A stretch of DNA of 64,000 nt from NCBI GenBank assembly GCA_964549745.1, contig CAZJWP010000001.1, forward strand, positions 1 through 64,000, in the 5' to 3' direction. The translations under genes were made by a program, and so were the position numbers. Shown here piece by piece: positions 17,306-25,335 of the stretch (position 1 is its first letter; the number at the start of each line of letters is the position of its first letter). The DNA comes from J089 sp964549745. GTDB lineage: Bacteria > Fidelibacterota > Marinisomatia > Marinisomatales > J089. The notes beneath the pieces are model-generated. The model did no database searches. It was not told where the DNA came from and saw only the letters and a list, made by a program, of their open reading frames with translations.

Positions 17306-17832
17306 GATGTGATGTCCATGAGGTTTCTAAGATTCTGAACCGCGTGGTGGTAATTCACTTTTGCGGAACTTTCTGAAATGTCAAGGATCGAAGCGATATC
17401 CTTGAAGGGAAGTTGTTGCGACGTTCTTAACATGACCACTCGTTGCTGTTGCTTGGATAACTTTTGGATGGCTTTCCACAGCTCGTCTTTGTACTCCAAT
17501 TTTCCATCCGGTAAATCCGATGGAACTGTGGGTTCGGGAACCTGGTCAAGGTGGAGCAGATGCCGCCAGCGTTTCTTGCGGAATGCTGAGATGGCCACAT
17601 TGGTGTTGACCCGGTATAAATAGGTTGTAAAAGCGGATTCAAATCTGAAGTTGGGAAGGTGTTTATATAATTGGAGAAACACATCCTGCGCCAAATCCTC
17701 AGCTTCCATTTCATCGGCATTAAGCCGGAAGAAAAAGGAATACACCGAATCCAGGTGTCTTCGAACCAGTTCATCGAAAGCTTGTCTGCGGCCGTTTTGA
17801 AATTCTTGTATGAGTTGATGGTCATTTTTCAT
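17302..17832 (-). CDS. ECF-family RNA polymerase sigma factor
   Basis: The protein has 176 residues with the two ECF regions. Sigma-2 covers about residues 8-90 (AFDELVRRHLDSVYSFFFRL, EDLAQDVFLQLYKHLPNF, TTYLYRVNTNVAISAFRKKRW). Sigma-4 covers about residues 115-170 (KLSKQQQRVVMLRTSQQLPFKDIASILDISESSAKVNYHHAVQNLR). It would direct RNA polymerase to a small stress regulon. The anti-sigma gene overlaps it by 4 bases. It is divergent from the helicase gene at 17918, and a possible autoregulated ECF promoter lies just upstream. Confidence 0.95.
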   Translation of the reverse strand: MKNDHQLIQEFQNGRRQAFDELVRRHLDSVYSFFFRLNADEMEAEDLAQDVFLQLYKHLPNFRFESAFTTYLYRVNTNVAISAFRKKRWRHLLHLDQVPEPTVPSDLPDGKLEYKDELWKAIQKLSKQQQRVVMLRTSQQLPFKDIASILDISESSAKVNYHHAVQNLRNLMDITS

Positions 17833-17845
17833 CGGATTTTTTCAG

Positions 17846-17871
17846 TTAGACCTGCCCGGCGTTAAAAGGTT
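17846..17871 (-). promoter_or_regulatory. Possible ECF-type promoter of the sigma operon
   Basis: On the minus strand a TAACC element (complement of 17868-17872) is followed after 16 bases by GTCTAA (complement of 17846-17851). This resembles the AAC/GTC pair of ECF promoters. The -10 lies only ~14 bases before the ATG at 17832, so the leader would be very short. This is a weak call. Confidence 0.25.
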
Positions 17872-17917
17872 AAAATATTTATCCGGTCCTTTCATGACTT
17901 GAATCTAACTTTCCCAT

Positions 17918-20900
17918 ATGATATCGGCTGTGAAAAATGTCAAACCGACGGAAACGCAAAATAAAGCGATCACTGCACCGTTAGCTCCATTGATGATCCT
18001 GGCCGGGGCAGGAACGGGAAAAACATTCACAATTTTACATCGCGTGTCCGAAAAGATCGTGTCCGGAGAGATGAAAAGTGAACAAGTGGTTTTACTCACT
18101 TTTACGGAAAAAGCGGCCCGGGACCTGGAACGTAAATTGGAGGATCTAAACATTCCGGAGGCGGACGCAATTACTGTCAGCACATTTCATGCATTTTGTA
18201 TCGGGCTTGTCAAGGAGTTCAATCCGGATATTATGAATGAGAAATCCTTGGTAGAGGGCGGCGACCACTTATTCCTGATGGCACAAAGGGTTGATGAATT
18301 GGACTCTCTTTCATCACCGGATTTCCGAACCGATCCGCTCAAAGCGATACAATATAGTTTTTTACCGTTTTTTAATCGTGCCCGGGAAGAGTTGTATTCT
18401 CCGGAGTCTTTAGAACGGAAAGTACTTGAGAACGATTTCCAACGCGAAGAGATCCTGACACAATTTCCGGGATTAAGTCCTAAAGTGGAGCCGGATTCCA
18501 TTCAAGCGCAATTTCACGATTTGATTCACGTTTTTGAACGGTATCAGGATTGGAAAGCGGAAAAAGGCTGGATCGACTATGGCGATATGATCCTGGACTG
18601 CTGGCAAATGCTGAACAACCATCCGGATATTCTTGCAAAGGTTAGGGAAAAGTACCGGCATTTTATTATCGATGAATATCAGGATAACAATTTTGCATTG
18701 AATGAGATCGTCCGACTTATTTTGGGCGAAAATCCAAGTATTACTGTGGTTGGAGATCAGGACCAGTGCATTTACAGTTTTCGCGGCGCGAATTATTACA
18801 CCATACAGGATTTCCACGATACATATCTCACGGACCGTCCCGACAAGGAAGTGAAACTGGAAGAAAACTTCCGGTCAACCCAGGAGATTCTGGATTTGGC
18901 CAATGCGGTTATGACCCAGGATCAAAACCGGACTCCGAAAATGTTGAAATCCGCCGATGGAAGAACCGGTCCCAAACCGGTTTGGCATGTAGCCGAAAAT
19001 CCGGTTCACGCGAAAATTGTACTCGGCATTATACAGGAATATCAGCTTCAGGGCAGACAATACGGTGATATTGCCGTCCTTTGCCGGACAACAGCGAAAG
19101 TGAGAGAGGTCAGTCAGACGCTGGAGCGCATCGGTATTCCGGTGGATTCGTTTGTAGATCGGTTTTTTGCTGTAGAAGCAGTGCGGGATATTTTGGCGTG
19201 GGCAGAAGTAATCACCGATGGGGAATATTTTGGTCCTGCATTTGGGCGCATCCTGAAATCTCAAAAACGAAAAAGTCCTGATTTGGATCTTAAAGATTTT
19301 CGGTATATTCATTCTCTTGAAGCATTTGATCAAAAAATTGCCGATCTGCATTCGGTTGGCATAGAATCAATTCTTGAAACGATGAAAGCACTTCGGAGCA
19401 AATTAAAAAAACAGTACACACCCACGGAAATTGTTTGGGAAATCCTGGATCGGGCCGATTTATTGGCAGAATGCCGTCACGATTATCGTTACGTAGATCG
19501 TCTGAATTTGATCAATGTAGGGCGCGTGTTAATTCTTGCGGATCAATTCCATGATCGGCATCCGGATTCCGATTTCAAAGACTGGTTACACTATATGCGC
19601 GTTTTATCCATGAACTCAAACGAACCGGCGGTTCAACCGCAGATGAAAAACAATGGGAATGCAGTCCAGGTGATGACAATCCACCGCAGTAAAGGGCTGG
19701 AATTTCCGTTCGTTATTCTGCCGTATTTACGTTCTGTTTCATTCCCAACGAATTTCCGTCCAAGTTATCTTGTCGATTGTTTACCAGAGTCATTTTATCA
19801 TTGGCCGCGCCAGCCGGATGTAACACCCAAAATGGAACATGAGGCGGAAGAACGACGCATCCTGTATGTGGGAATCACCCGGGCAGAATCTGAGCTCCAT
19901 CTTATCGGCCCGGAAAGAGCCGGATGTAAATTTTTAAAAGAAGCTATTAAAGCCGATCCGAATCTGGTTAACCGAAAGGAATGGATTATGGAAAACGAAC
20001 AGTCCGAACCCATGACAGATCGATCATTGATCAAAGATCGCCTGTTCGTCGAATTGAGCCGTGAAATCACGGAAGGAAATTATACTTACGCCAAGCAGGT
20101 CATTGAGGCGTTAGAAGCACTGGACAATGGGAAATCGATACCCATTGATAATCCATACGCCGATTGGATTTCACATGCAGAATCGCCGGAAGAGAACAAC
20201 GAAGAAGTTCTGCATCTTTCCGCCAGCGCAGTCGAAACTTATCTGGACTGTCCCTTAAAGTATCGGCTGTCGCGTATTGATCGGATTCCGCAAAAGCGAA
20301 GCCAGGCACAGCTGGAATTTGGGATCATTGTTCACGCGGTATTAAATGAATTTATGGCTCCGGACGAGCCCAAATCGGAAGAACGTTTATTGGAGTTATT
20401 GAAACAGCATTGGAATGAAGAAGCATTTGAATACAAAATCCGGTCGGAGGAATTGTATCATCAGGCGGAAGAAATGCTATTAAATTATTTCAACTTTGTT
20501 CAAACAAATCCACCGAATGTACAAGCCCGTGAAGAAGCGTTTAATTTTTACATGGAGGATGTCGGGATCGAGATCAACGGAAAGATTGACCGCGTGGACC
20601 TGGATTCGGAGGGTGTTCGTGTTGTCGACTACAAAACCGGCCGTCCCGACCCAAATCCAAAAGCCGGTAAAAATCTCCAACTGGCATTGTATATCCAGGC
20701 GGTTAGGCAAGGTGTAGTCAGCGGTGTTCCGCCAGAAATGGGACGTGCACAATTGATTTACCTTCGCGATCTGGATACGTTGATGGAACCGTATCAATTT
20801 TCCGAGGAGGAGATAAATAATAACCTGGAAAATGTTAAAACCGCTGCGGCTGGTATTCGAGAAGCTGATTTTCATCCCGACCCCAATGAAAGGAAGTGCG

Positions 20901-20950
20901 GTTTTTGCGATTACAGAGATTTTCTATGCCCGGCCTGGGAAAATAAATGA
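17918..20950 (+). CDS. UvrD/Rep-type DNA helicase fused to a RecB/AddB-like Fe-S nuclease
   Basis: The first ~700 residues are a superfamily 1A helicase: Walker A GAGTGKT (K35), Walker B DEYQD (D252-E253), GDQDQCIYSFRGA, and late motifs VMTIHRSKGLEF and RRILYVGITRAESELHL. The last ~200 residues are a PD-(D/E)XK nuclease with D891 in GKIDRVDL and D904-x-K906 in VVDYKTGRP. One cysteine near LDCPLKYRL and three in CGFCDYRDFLCP should hold an Fe-S cluster, as in AddB. The 1010-residue chain thus combines motor and nuclease, a design comparable to AddA or AdnA/B subunits, and would resect or repair DNA ends. No partner subunit lies nearby. Confidence 0.93.
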   Translation: MISAVKNVKPTETQNKAITAPLAPLMILAGAGTGKTFTILHRVSEKIVSGEMKSEQVVLLTFTEKAARDLERKLEDLNIPEADAITVSTFHAFCIGLVKEFNPDIMNEKSLVEGGDHLFLMAQRVDELDSLSSPDFRTDPLKAIQYSFLPFFNRAREELYSPESLERKVLENDFQREEILTQFPGLSPKVEPDSIQAQFHDLIHVFERYQDWKAEKGWIDYGDMILDCWQMLNNHPDILAKVREKYRHFIIDEYQDNNFALNEIVRLILGENPSITVVGDQDQCIYSFRGANYYTIQDFHDTYLTDRPDKEVKLEENFRSTQEILDLANAVMTQDQNRTPKMLKSADGRTGPKPVWHVAENPVHAKIVLGIIQEYQLQGRQYGDIAVLCRTTAKVREVSQTLERIGIPVDSFVDRFFAVEAVRDILAWAEVITDGEYFGPAFGRILKSQKRKSPDLDLKDFRYIHSLEAFDQKIADLHSVGIESILETMKALRSKLKKQYTPTEIVWEILDRADLLAECRHDYRYVDRLNLINVGRVLILADQFHDRHPDSDFKDWLHYMRVLSMNSNEPAVQPQMKNNGNAVQVMTIHRSKGLEFPFVILPYLRSVSFPTNFRPSYLVDCLPESFYHWPRQPDVTPKMEHEAEERRILYVGITRAESELHLIGPERAGCKFLKEAIKADPNLVNRKEWIMENEQSEPMTDRSLIKDRLFVELSREITEGNYTYAKQVIEALEALDNGKSIPIDNPYADWISHAESPEENNEEVLHLSASAVETYLDCPLKYRLSRIDRIPQKRSQAQLEFGIIVHAVLNEFMAPDEPKSEERLLELLKQHWNEEAFEYKIRSEELYHQAEEMLLNYFNFVQTNPPNVQAREEAFNFYMEDVGIEINGKIDRVDLDSEGVRVVDYKTGRPDPNPKAGKNLQLALYIQAVRQGVVSGVPPEMGRAQLIYLRDLDTLMEPYQFSEEEINNNLENVKTAAAGIREADFHPDPNERKCGFCDYRDFLCPAWENK

Positions 20951-20997
20951 ATGCATCATTATTTTAAAATGCCGTTGGTGATCCCCGATATAGAGAA

Positions 20998-21032
20998 GAC
21001 CACGGGCTTTGATCGTGGTCGAATCATTTTTT
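20998..21032 (+). terminator. Probable intrinsic terminator of the helicase gene
   Basis: A 7-base perfect stem, GACCACG (20998-21004) with CGTGGTC (21014-21020), has a 9-base loop and is followed by GAATCATTTTTT. The T tract begins about 6 bases after the stem, which makes it a moderate rather than a textbook terminator. Confidence 0.55.
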
Positions 21033-21053
21033 ATCATCCCGTGATCGAAATAA

Positions 21054-21153
21054 NNNNNNNNNNNNNNNNNNNNNNNNNNNNNNNNNNNNNNNNNNNNNNN
21101 NNNNNNNNNNNNNNNNNNNNNNNNNNNNNNNNNNNNNNNNNNNNNNNNNNNNN
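21054..21153. other. Assembly gap (100 N)
   Basis: This is a fixed-size run of 100 N. The sequences on its two sides share no visible overlap, unlike the gap at 31991, so unknown sequence is really missing here. Confidence 0.99.
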
Positions 21154-21245
21154 GGAAAAGTTTAATTGTCTGAAACTTTAACCTTTATGCACATCAATTG
21201 AAAACAATAATATTAACAAAACCGAAATTCACTAGATGAGAAATT

Positions 21246-22316
21246 ATGAACACAATTAAGCTTTTCATTCCCGGTCCGGTGGATGTGGCGCCGGAAGTAG
21301 CCGAAGCTATGGCACAACCTGTGATCGGACATCGTTCCGCTGCATTTTCGGAATTATACCGGGAAATCACGTCCGGCATTGCCGAATTCATGTTCACCAA
21401 TCAGCATGTGTATCTCAGCACAAGTTCGGCCACAGGATTATGGGAAGCTGCCGCACGGAATTTAGCGCCGAAGAAAGCGCTTTGTTGTGTGAATGGGGCA
21501 TTTTCCCGGCGATGGTTCAGCACGATCCAAAAGAATGGATTTGCCGCTGAAATACTGGACGTGGAATGGGGGAAAGGTATCTCACCGGAGATGATCAGGG
21601 AACGACTCCAAGCGGGTGGATACGATGTACTGACGCTGGTACACAATGAAACCTCCACCGGTGTAGCCGGTCCTTTGGAAGCCATTGGGAAAATGATGAA
21701 ATCCGAATTCCCGGATGTTTATTTTGCTGTGGATGCGGTCAGTTCCATGGTGGGTCTCCCAATCCGTTTTGATGACTGGGGTATTGATATTCTGTTGGCT
21801 TCCGTGCAAAAAGCCTGGGCCTTGCCGCCGGGATTTTCCATTTGTGTTGTGAGTGATCGTGTTTTGAAACGGTCCGAAACGGTTGAGAATAAGGGATACT
21901 ATTTTGACTTCATTGCCTGGGAAGCAAGTGCGCAAAAAGGGCAAACCATTGTGACACCCTCAATCGCGCATATGTACGGGTTGAAAAAGCAAATTGAACG
22001 GATTAAAACGGAAGGATTGGAGAACCGGTTTCAACGATATTCCAAGTTGGCGCAGAAAACACGTGACTGGACGAATTCAAACGGACTAACCATGTTTTCG
22101 GAGGAAGGATATTATTCCGATACGGTTTCCTGCATTAACAATACAAAGAGTTGGGACCTGGCTGATTTAGGGAAAAGACTTTATGATGAAGGATATCAAT
22201 TCTCCAACGGATACGGAAAGCTCAAAGGATCGGCATTCCGAATTCCGCATATGGGAGAGACAAATGAACATACGTTGACAGAGTATTTGGATTGTATTGA
22301 TTCGCTGACAGATTAA
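21246..22316 (+). CDS. Class V aminotransferase (serine/alanine-glyoxylate type)
   Basis: This 356-residue PLP enzyme begins LFIPGPVDVAPEVAEAMAQPVIGHRSAAF, the standard N-terminus of the alanine-glyoxylate/serine-pyruvate aminotransferase group. VHNETSTGV and AVDAVSSMVG are cofactor-pocket motifs. K189 in LLASVQKAWALPPG is the expected Schiff-base lysine. It should transfer an amino group between a small amino acid and glyoxylate or a hydroxypyruvate-like acid. The exact substrate cannot be told from motifs, and phosphoserine aminotransferase activity is possible. The start is the ATG at 21246. A strong terminator follows. Confidence 0.9.
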   Translation: MNTIKLFIPGPVDVAPEVAEAMAQPVIGHRSAAFSELYREITSGIAEFMFTNQHVYLSTSSATGLWEAAARNLAPKKALCCVNGAFSRRWFSTIQKNGFAAEILDVEWGKGISPEMIRERLQAGGYDVLTLVHNETSTGVAGPLEAIGKMMKSEFPDVYFAVDAVSSMVGLPIRFDDWGIDILLASVQKAWALPPGFSICVVSDRVLKRSETVENKGYYFDFIAWEASAQKGQTIVTPSIAHMYGLKKQIERIKTEGLENRFQRYSKLAQKTRDWTNSNGLTMFSEEGYYSDTVSCINNTKSWDLADLGKRLYDEGYQFSNGYGKLKGSAFRIPHMGETNEHTLTEYLDCIDSLTD

Positions 22317-22319
22317 AAT

Positions 22320-22350
22320 AAAAAAGCCCCGGAAATTCCGGGGCTTTTTT
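22320..22350. terminator. Strong bidirectional intrinsic terminator
   Basis: The core GCCCCGGAAATTCCGGGGC (22326-22344) is flanked by six A and six T. It sits between the aminotransferase gene (+) and the convergent transhydrogenase operon (-). The core is identical to the one at 15273-15291. Confidence 0.95.
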
Positions 22351-22369
22351 ATTCAAGTAAGAGAAAGGA

Positions 22370-23761
22370 CTATAGTTCTTTCAAATCCTTCAACAATTGT
22401 TGCAAGGTTTGTTTGGCATCGCCAAAAACCATGATCGAATTATCATACCCGAACAATTCATTGGCAATACCGGCAAATCCCGGATTCATGGTCCGTTTAT
22501 TGATCAGGACCGTCCGGGCCTTGTCCACATTCAGAATTGGCATTCCGTAGATCGGACTGGATTTATCATGCCGTGCGGCCGGGTTTACAACGTCGTTGGC
22601 TCCCAGAACAACCGCTACATCACAATCCTCAAATTCAGGATTGACTTCATCCAGGTCTTTTAACTGGTTGTAGGGGACATTGGCTTCTGCCAGGAGAACA
22701 TTCATATGTCCGGGCATACGACCGGCCACAGGGTGAATGGCATACATGACTTTTTTGCCTTTACCTTCAAGATAATCCGCTACTTCGCGAACCGCATGCT
22801 GAGCCTGGGCAACTGCCAGACCATAACCGGGAACGAAGATGACTTTTTCGGCAGCATCCAGGATCATGGCTGCTTCTTCAGTGGAGTAGCTTTTGATATT
22901 CATCTGCTTCTGGGCGCCGGAAGCGCCTTTCTGTTCCAGACCCACGGCGCCAAAGATGACATTCACCAGTGAACGGTTCATTCCTTTGCACATAATGTTG
23001 GTCAGGATTAAACCGGAAGCGCCGACCAGAGCGCCACTGATGATCAACCCGTTATTCAACAGGACAAAACCAGCAGCTGCACCGGCAATACCGGAATAGG
23101 AATTCAACAGGGAAATCACAACCGGCATATCTGCGCCGCCGATTGGAATCACCAGGGTGACACCCATAATAGCCGAAATAATGATCATGGCTGCAGCATA
23201 GGTATACATCTCAGCCGGAAACATGATCGTAGAAACAGCCGTAACGACCAGAAGGATCGCCAAAATGGCGTTGAGGAGCTTTTGACCCGGAAATACGATG
23301 GGACGACCTGATATGAATCCCTGGAGTTTTCCGAAGGCCACAAAGCTACCCGTAAAGGTTAACGTTCCGACAAAAAGGGTGAGTACTATTGTGACGAGAG
23401 CGTATAAAGACGGGTGTCCCGCGATAGCATTCGGAGCGGCTTTGGTGTAGAATTCAGCGGCTCCAACCAAAGCGGAGGCGCCACCCCCAAAACCATTGAA
23501 GATACCCACCATCTGGGGCATAGCTGTCATTTCCACTTTCACCGCGAAGATACCACCGATGAGTCCACCGACGATAAATCCAATGATGATCAGTTTGAAA
23601 TCAAGACCACCATAGCCAACTAATGTAGCCACGATTGCGATAAGCATACCGACGGCAGCAACCAGGTTCCCGTTCCGTGCCGTCCGGGGATGACTCAACC
23701 GTTTCAATCCAAGGATGAAAAGAACGGCTGCTAAGACATAAAATAAGTTGATGTAATCCAT
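22370..23761 (-). CDS. pntB: NAD(P) transhydrogenase beta subunit
   Basis: This 463-residue protein consists of ~9 hydrophobic helices (LFYVLAAVLFILGLKRLSHPRTARNGN is the usual opening) and a C-terminal NADP(H)-binding domain III. Conserved domain III motifs are FVPGYGLAVAQAQHAVREV, HPVAGRMPGHMNVLLAEA, DLDEVNPEF, VVLGANDVVNPAA and GMPILNV. With the alpha subunits it couples inward proton flow to hydride transfer from NADH to NADP+, supplying NADPH. It is last in the alpha-1, alpha-2, beta operon, starting 9 bases after the alpha-2 gene. Confidence 0.97.
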   Translation of the reverse strand: MDYINLFYVLAAVLFILGLKRLSHPRTARNGNLVAAVGMLIAIVATLVGYGGLDFKLIIIGFIVGGLIGGIFAVKVEMTAMPQMVGIFNGFGGGASALVGAAEFYTKAAPNAIAGHPSLYALVTIVLTLFVGTLTFTGSFVAFGKLQGFISGRPIVFPGQKLLNAILAILLVVTAVSTIMFPAEMYTYAAAMIIISAIMGVTLVIPIGGADMPVVISLLNSYSGIAGAAAGFVLLNNGLIISGALVGASGLILTNIMCKGMNRSLVNVIFGAVGLEQKGASGAQKQMNIKSYSTEEAAMILDAAEKVIFVPGYGLAVAQAQHAVREVADYLEGKGKKVMYAIHPVAGRMPGHMNVLLAEANVPYNQLKDLDEVNPEFEDCDVAVVLGANDVVNPAARHDKSSPIYGMPILNVDKARTVLINKRTMNPGFAGIANELFGYDNSIMVFGDAKQTLQQLLKDLKEL

Positions 23762-23770
23762 GGTGCTCCC

Positions 23771-24043
23771 CTAACGCCGTTTGAACATCTTGAGCATGCG
23801 GTCAGTGACCATAAATCCGCCCACGACGTTAATGGTTGCAAAAATCACAGCGACTAATCCAAGCCAGGTTCCTATTGTTCCATTAACATGGGTGGCAATG
23901 ATCGCACCCACAATGGAAATGCCGGAGATGGCGTTGGATCCCGACATTAACGGGGTGTGTAATGTCGGAGGTACTTTGGTAATAACTTCGATCCCGACGA
24001 AAATCGCCAGGATGAAGACCGTTAAAATGTTAATGATATCCAT
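23771..24043 (-). CDS. pntAB: NAD(P) transhydrogenase alpha subunit 2 (membrane part)
   Basis: This 90-residue membrane protein corresponds to the C-terminal transmembrane part of PntA encoded as a separate gene. It has three hydrophobic helices (ILTVFILAIFVGIEVI, NAISGISIVGAIIATH, WLGLVAVIFATINVVGGFMVTDRML) and the conserved PPTLHTPLMSGSNAISG signature. It forms part of the proton channel with PntB. The split of PntA into two proteins is known from several lineages. It lies 11 bases downstream of the alpha-1 gene. Confidence 0.96.
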   Translation of the reverse strand: MDIINILTVFILAIFVGIEVITKVPPTLHTPLMSGSNAISGISIVGAIIATHVNGTIGTWLGLVAVIFATINVVGGFMVTDRMLKMFKRR

Positions 24044-24054
24044 CGATAATCCTC

Positions 24055-25206
24055 TTAACTCTTCATGGCTTCCGCCGTCCGTTCATCCACAACTTTTCCG
24101 TCGTGAGTGAACATGGCGCCGGAGATAATTTCGTCTTCCATATTCAGTTCCAGGTTACCCTCTTTACAGAAATAGGTAATGAAACTGGAGACATTTTTAG
24201 CATACAACTGACTGGCATGGTAGGGCATGGTAGCGGGAATATTATCACTACCATCAATTGTGACATGATTTACCTGCACAATTTCACCCTTTTTGGTCAG
24301 TTCACAATTACCACCGTTTTCAGCGGCAAGGTCGATAATCGCCGAGCCTGGCATCATACCTTCCACCATATCTTTAGGGATCAGGACCGGGGCCGGTCTC
24401 CCGGGGATAAGCGCTGTGGTAATCACAAGATTCGCTTTAGCAATGTGCTCTTTGATCATTTCGCGCTGGCGACGTTGATATTCTTCGGATGTTTCTTTTG
24501 CATATCCGCCTTCGCCGACACCTTCTTCGGATTGTGCTTCCACTTCGATGAACTTGGCGCCCAGACTTTCAACTTGTTCTTTCACAACCGGACGTACATC
24601 AAAAGCTTCCACTTGTGCACCAAGCCGTTTCGCAGTTGCGATGGCTTGTAATCCGGCGACTCCCGCACCCAACACCAGTACTTTTGCCGGTGGAATGGTA
24701 CCGGCAGCCGTCATAAGCAGCGGCATGAAGACCGAGATATGAGTTGCACCAATCAGAACCGCTTTGTAGCCGGCAATATTGCTTTGCGAACTCAGGGCAT
24801 CCATTTTTTGTGCCAGTGTGGTCCGTGGAATAAGATGCATAGAAAACCCGGTTATCCCGTTTTCGACAAATTTATTGACAGAATCAAGTTCACGGGTGGT
24901 CTGGAAAAAGGAAACAAAAATGGCGCCTTTTTTCATGGCGTCAGCCTCGTTTTTACCCAATGCATCGTTTTGAGCGGGGGGAGCAACCTTAAGAATGACG
25001 TCTGCTTTGGCAAACAAAGCTTTAACGTCGGATACGATTTCAGCTCCGGCAGAACGATAATCATCGTCAAGATAAAAGGAAGCAGTTCCGGCACCGGCTT
25101 GAACTTTTACGGTTAATCCGCTTTTGATCAGTTCTTTGACAGAAGCCGGAGTCGCTGCAACACGATTTTCGCCGGGCAGAACCTCTTTAGGAACCGCGAC
25201 AATCAT
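24055..25206 (-). CDS. pntAA: NAD(P) transhydrogenase alpha subunit 1 (NAD-binding part)
   Basis: This 383-residue soluble protein is related to alanine dehydrogenase. It begins MIVAVPKEVLPGENRVAATP and contains VLVLGAGVAGLQAIATAKRLGAQVEAFDVRP, the NAD(H)-binding Rossmann loop, and LIPGRPAPVLIP. The chain ends without transmembrane helices, which are supplied by the next gene. It is the first gene of a three-gene operon. The 129 bases upstream, shared with the end of thiI, are A+T-rich with no clear regulatory element. GGAGAG (25211-25216, complement) provides a ribosome binding site. Confidence 0.96.
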   Translation of the reverse strand: MIVAVPKEVLPGENRVAATPASVKELIKSGLTVKVQAGAGTASFYLDDDYRSAGAEIVSDVKALFAKADVILKVAPPAQNDALGKNEADAMKKGAIFVSFFQTTRELDSVNKFVENGITGFSMHLIPRTTLAQKMDALSSQSNIAGYKAVLIGATHISVFMPLLMTAAGTIPPAKVLVLGAGVAGLQAIATAKRLGAQVEAFDVRPVVKEQVESLGAKFIEVEAQSEEGVGEGGYAKETSEEYQRRQREMIKEHIAKANLVITTALIPGRPAPVLIPKDMVEGMMPGSAIIDLAAENGGNCELTKKGEIVQVNHVTIDGSDNIPATMPYHASQLYAKNVSSFITYFCKEGNLELNMEDEIISGAMFTHDGKVVDERTAEAMKS

Positions 25207-25335
25207 ACGACTCTCCTTAATAACTTAGTTTTGGTTAGGAATAAAATTTGTGGTGCGTCAGTTTTGAAATGAAAGGAATGAAAAGTCTTTTTTATTAAGA
25301 ACTGAAATTAAGATTATTAATTGGTTTAGTACACT

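Larger units (their letters stand above)
20951..21245. other. Intergenic region with an assembly gap
   Basis: The region between the helicase stop and the aminotransferase start holds a likely terminator, 100 N, and ~90 bases of A+T-rich sequence. The visible part after the gap contains no gene that I can support. An open frame begins at 20951 and enters the gap, but it has no family resemblance. Confidence 0.6.

Noticed and set aside
20951..21181. Open frame running from the helicase end across the N gap
   Set aside because: Its middle is unknown sequence, the visible ends resemble no family, and a likely terminator lies inside it.
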